Part shown: positions 3,373 to 5,121 of the stretch, piece by piece
Numbering within the stretch: position 1 is the stretch's first letter
Layout of the letters: the number at the start of each line of letters is the position of its first letter
Assembly (NCBI GenBank): GCA_017550775.1
Contig: JAFZOA010000481.1
Span: 1 to 5,121 of the forward strand
DNA: 5,121 nt
Origin: Ruminiclostridium sp.
GTDB taxonomy: Bacteria > Bacillota_A > Clostridia > Oscillospirales > Ruminococcaceae
Direction of reading: 5' to 3'
Made by a program: the position numbers and the translations under genes
The notes under the pieces: generated by a model
Database searches by the model: none
The model's input: the letters and a program-made list of their open reading frames with translations, nothing else
Told to the model about the DNA's origin: nothing

Positions 3373-5121
3373 TTAATAGTTCAGATTCGTTTCGATTCTG
3401 CCCTGATTATCAACCTTTTTCACGACCTCACCCAGCTTTTCTTCTCCCACATTGAACTCGGCGTGAAGCTCGATGACAGACGTAGGTGCGGCACTGTGTG
3501 CAAGAGCGGCGCTTGTCGTTTCATAGTTCTCCGCCGCAGTCATAGGCTGCGTGAGCTGACCGCTGGCGCTGAGATTTTTATACGCGAGCTCAGCATAGTC
3601 GTATAGTGACCCGCGTTTCCCGTCAACATCGGTACTGTTCTCTATGTAATTCACATAGTAGTAATTCTGTTCGTCGTTGGTAGGATCCAGGTATTGAGCT
3701 TTAGCGGCATTTACAGCGTCTGTCGTGTTCATTCCCGCGCGGAGGTTATCGTTGATAGCATATCTGATATCGGTTGCCAGACCGCTATACTTTGAATTGA
3801 GGTCGATTTCTCGCAGTTCATCTGCATGTGTCATCGCATACAGACCCGCTCCGACGTTTCCGAAAAAGCTGCTCCATTCAGCCCAGAATTCGGCAAGGTG
3901 TGTACCGAACATCTGATCAAGAGCCTGTAAAGACCCCTCTATCAATTCATTCGCGCCCTTAGCCATATCGCCGACAGCTCCTTCAATATCGCCTGACGCG
4001 AGCTTACCGCCTATGTTCTGCCAGAATGTGCTGAAATCTGTCCAGGAATCTCCGAGAAGATTTGTGAGGAGAGAATCTATATCCCCACATACTTTGCCTA
4101 CAGCAGCAAGTACGCCCTCTCTGTCAGCGATCTCCTTAACCTCTTTCCAGTAATCGCGAACATCTGTATAGGCTTTTCCGAAGGTGCTTTCAAGCAGATG
4201 GTCTATGCCGGACATAACGTCGGAGAAGGCACCTTCCCAGTCGCCCGAGGCGATCTTCGAGAAAACGCCGCCCCAGAACTCGGTGAAAGCGTCAAGATCC
4301 AGTCCAAACACATCGGTGAAATCCATGCCTTCCTTGACCCTCTCGATCTCTGCCGAGAAATCATCGACCTTGCTTGCAAAGTCATCACCGATCAGGCCAT
4401 CCGTAAGTGCGCCCGAGGAGCTCCCGGAAAGCTTTGTTATCTCATCGAATCCGGCCAGCTTTCCGAGTTCATTTTTGGCTTTCTTGGCGCTGTTACCGAT
4501 ATTATTGATCCCGTCTGCGGCTTTTTTCGCACCGTCGGCCATTCCCTCGGTAACGTCTTTCTGCTTATCCGCTACGGACTGATTATGCCCCTGCAGGAGC
4601 GTCAGAGCCGCAATAAGCAGACCTATAGTAATAAGACCGCCTTTAAGAAGGGTCATAGTCGAAAGCTGTGCAGAACCGACGAATTTTATAGCCGCCGCGA
4701 GACCCATGTGCAGCTTGGTCAATACAGGTATCGCGACCATAAGACCGAGGGCAAGCACGAGGGTGTTCTTCTGTGGTCCGTCAAGCGCGTTAAATGCGTC
4801 GCCGACAGCACCCAGAGCTCCCGCGACACCGACAACAAGAGGTTTGACCGCGCCTACAACAGCACCGACGGTCTCAAGTGCGCCTTTTGCGACAGGAAGT
4901 AACGCGGTTCCTGTCTCGGCCATAAAGTTTTTCAGCTCCGCCCGGAGAGTGGTAAGGCTTCCGGAATACGTATCGTTCTCTTTTGCGTAGTTCCCGGCCG
5001 CATACTCGGTTTTGTCAAGGAACATCTGCATAGCCACGCTTACCTTTTTCTGCGTGGTTTCGAGCTTACCGAGCCCTTTTTCATAAGCATACGCCTGTAA
5101 TGCGGTGTCGTTCATGGCAAC
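3373..5121 (-). CDS. Tail tape measure protein, C-terminal part (partial at window edge)
   Basis: Tape measure proteins sit in the tail tube, set tail length and take part in DNA passage through the host membrane. The frame is open to the window edge: two more codons (Val-Ala) precede the first visible Met at 5115, and the text there (MNDTALQAYAYEKGLGK) reads like the interior of such a protein, so that Met is probably not the start. Numbering from it, 580 residues are visible. Residues 50-110 hold the typical stretch with 'LKNFMAETGTALLPV' followed by Gly/Ala/Val-rich hydrophobic sequence. Likely membrane-crossing segments are about 117-134 and 158-175. Residues 180-260 are polar, Lys/Ala/Gly-rich and probably helical. 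Residues 277-414 carry spaced F/Y-W repeats. The C-terminus (548-580) has the 'IELHAEFNVGEEKLGEVV' pattern often seen at tape measure ends. A 17-nt gap with a ribosome binding site separates it from the next gene. Family identity is by recognition, and the N-terminal domain cannot be seen. Confidence 0.9.
   Translation of the reverse strand, partial: VAMNDTALQAYAYEKGLGKLETTQKKVSVAMQMFLDKTEYAAGNYAKENDTYSGSLTTLRAELKNFMAETGTALLPVAKGALETVGAVVGAVKPLVVGVAGALGAVGDAFNALDGPQKNTLVLALGLMVAIPVLTKLHMGLAAAIKFVGSAQLSTMTLLKGGLITIGLLIAALTLLQGHNQSVADKQKDVTEGMADGAKKAADGINNIGNSAKKAKNELGKLAGFDEITKLSGSSSGALTDGLIGDDFASKVDDFSAEIERVKEGMDFTDVFGLDLDAFTEFWGGVFSKIASGDWEGAFSDVMSGIDHLLESTFGKAYTDVRDYWKEVKEIADREGVLAAVGKVCGDIDSLLTNLLGDSWTDFSTFWQNIGGKLASGDIEGAVGDMAKGANELIEGSLQALDQMFGTHLAEFWAEWSSFFGNVGAGLYAMTHADELREIDLNSKYSGLATDIRYAINDNLRAGMNTTDAVNAAKAQYLDPTNDEQNYYYVNYIENSTDVDGKRGSLYDYAELAYKNLSASGQLTQPMTAAENYETTSAALAHSAAPTSVIELHAEFNVGEEKLGEVVKKVDNQGRIETNLNY
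3889..4287 (-). repeat. Degenerate 42/42/49-residue repeats inside the tape measure gene
   Basis: Three protein-level repeats cover residues 277-318, 319-360 and 361-409 (numbered from the Met at 5115). Each begins with an aromatic block (FTEFW, VRDYW, FSTFW) and ends with a related block (FGKAYTD, LGDSWTD, FGTHLAE). A further aromatic block, FWAEW, follows at 410-414, and a partial lead-in, FGLDLDA, precedes at 270-276. The key Trp residues are 281, 323, 365 and 414, that is 42, 42 and 49 residues apart. Units one and three also share 'K-[IL]-A-S-G-D-x-E-G-A'. The similarity lies in the protein and is not an obvious DNA repeat, which suggests old duplications. Regularly spaced Trp/Phe repeats are known in tape measure proteins of other siphoviruses. 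Confidence 0.75.

Noticed and set aside
4198..4902. Plus-strand open frame of 234 codons opposite the tape measure gene
   Set aside because: It is antisense to the tape measure, whose helices and repeats are clear. The protein shows no family pattern and is rich in residues typical of reverse-frame translation.
5113..5115. ATG at 5115 as the true start of the tape measure protein
   Set aside because: The frame stays open to the window edge, and the following sequence resembles the interior of a tape measure protein, so the gene is treated as partial.

Overview
The window is the 3' part of a late operon from a tailed (siphovirus-like) phage or prophage. Every supported gene lies on the minus strand, so transcription runs from position 5121 towards position 1. 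The host is most likely an anaerobic Gram-positive of the Clostridia, in the Ruminococcus/Oscillospiraceae range. The reasons are strong AGGAGG-type ribosome binding sites before every gene whose upstream region is visible, a mid-range base composition, and a gene set (tape measure, DUF6711-like tail protein, hub, XhlA-like protein, small holins, NlpC/P60 endolysin with SH3 domain) that is familiar from prophages of that group. The host is inferred; no marker gene is present.

Layout in transcription order. (1) 5121-3373 is the C-terminal part of the tail tape measure protein; its N-terminus is outside the window. (2) 3355-2969 is a small tail protein resembling DUF6711. (3) 2966-1941 is a short tail hub/baseplate-like protein. 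(4) 1931-1632 is an XhlA-like protein with a coiled coil and a C-terminal membrane anchor. (5) 1630-1349 is a small membrane protein of unknown exact role, possibly a second holin or an antiholin. (6) 1359-1060 is a three-helix holin with a possible second start at 1368. (7) 1063-296 is the endolysin, an NlpC/P60-type peptidase with a C-terminal bacterial SH3 domain. (8) 217-257 is a strong intrinsic terminator that closes the operon. A second same-strand hairpin terminator lies at 81-124, and a short degenerate 11-bp repeat lies at 25-68. No supported gene exists in 1-295.

The genes form two functional blocks. Tape measure, DUF6711-like protein and hub build the tail tube interior and its tip. 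The XhlA-like protein, small membrane protein, holin and endolysin form the lysis module: the endolysin has no signal peptide and depends on holin lesions to reach the peptidoglycan. Packing is tight. Several ribosome binding sites lie inside the last codons of the preceding gene, which suggests translational coupling.

This is a recognisable phage module, not a wholly new system. The points most worth checking are the lambda-like MKQM dual start of the holin, the apparent replacement of the canonical catalytic histidine by glutamine in the endolysin (with a histidine two residues earlier), the 42/42/49-residue repeats in the tape measure, and the absence of any recognisable receptor-binding or fibre gene between hub and lysis genes.
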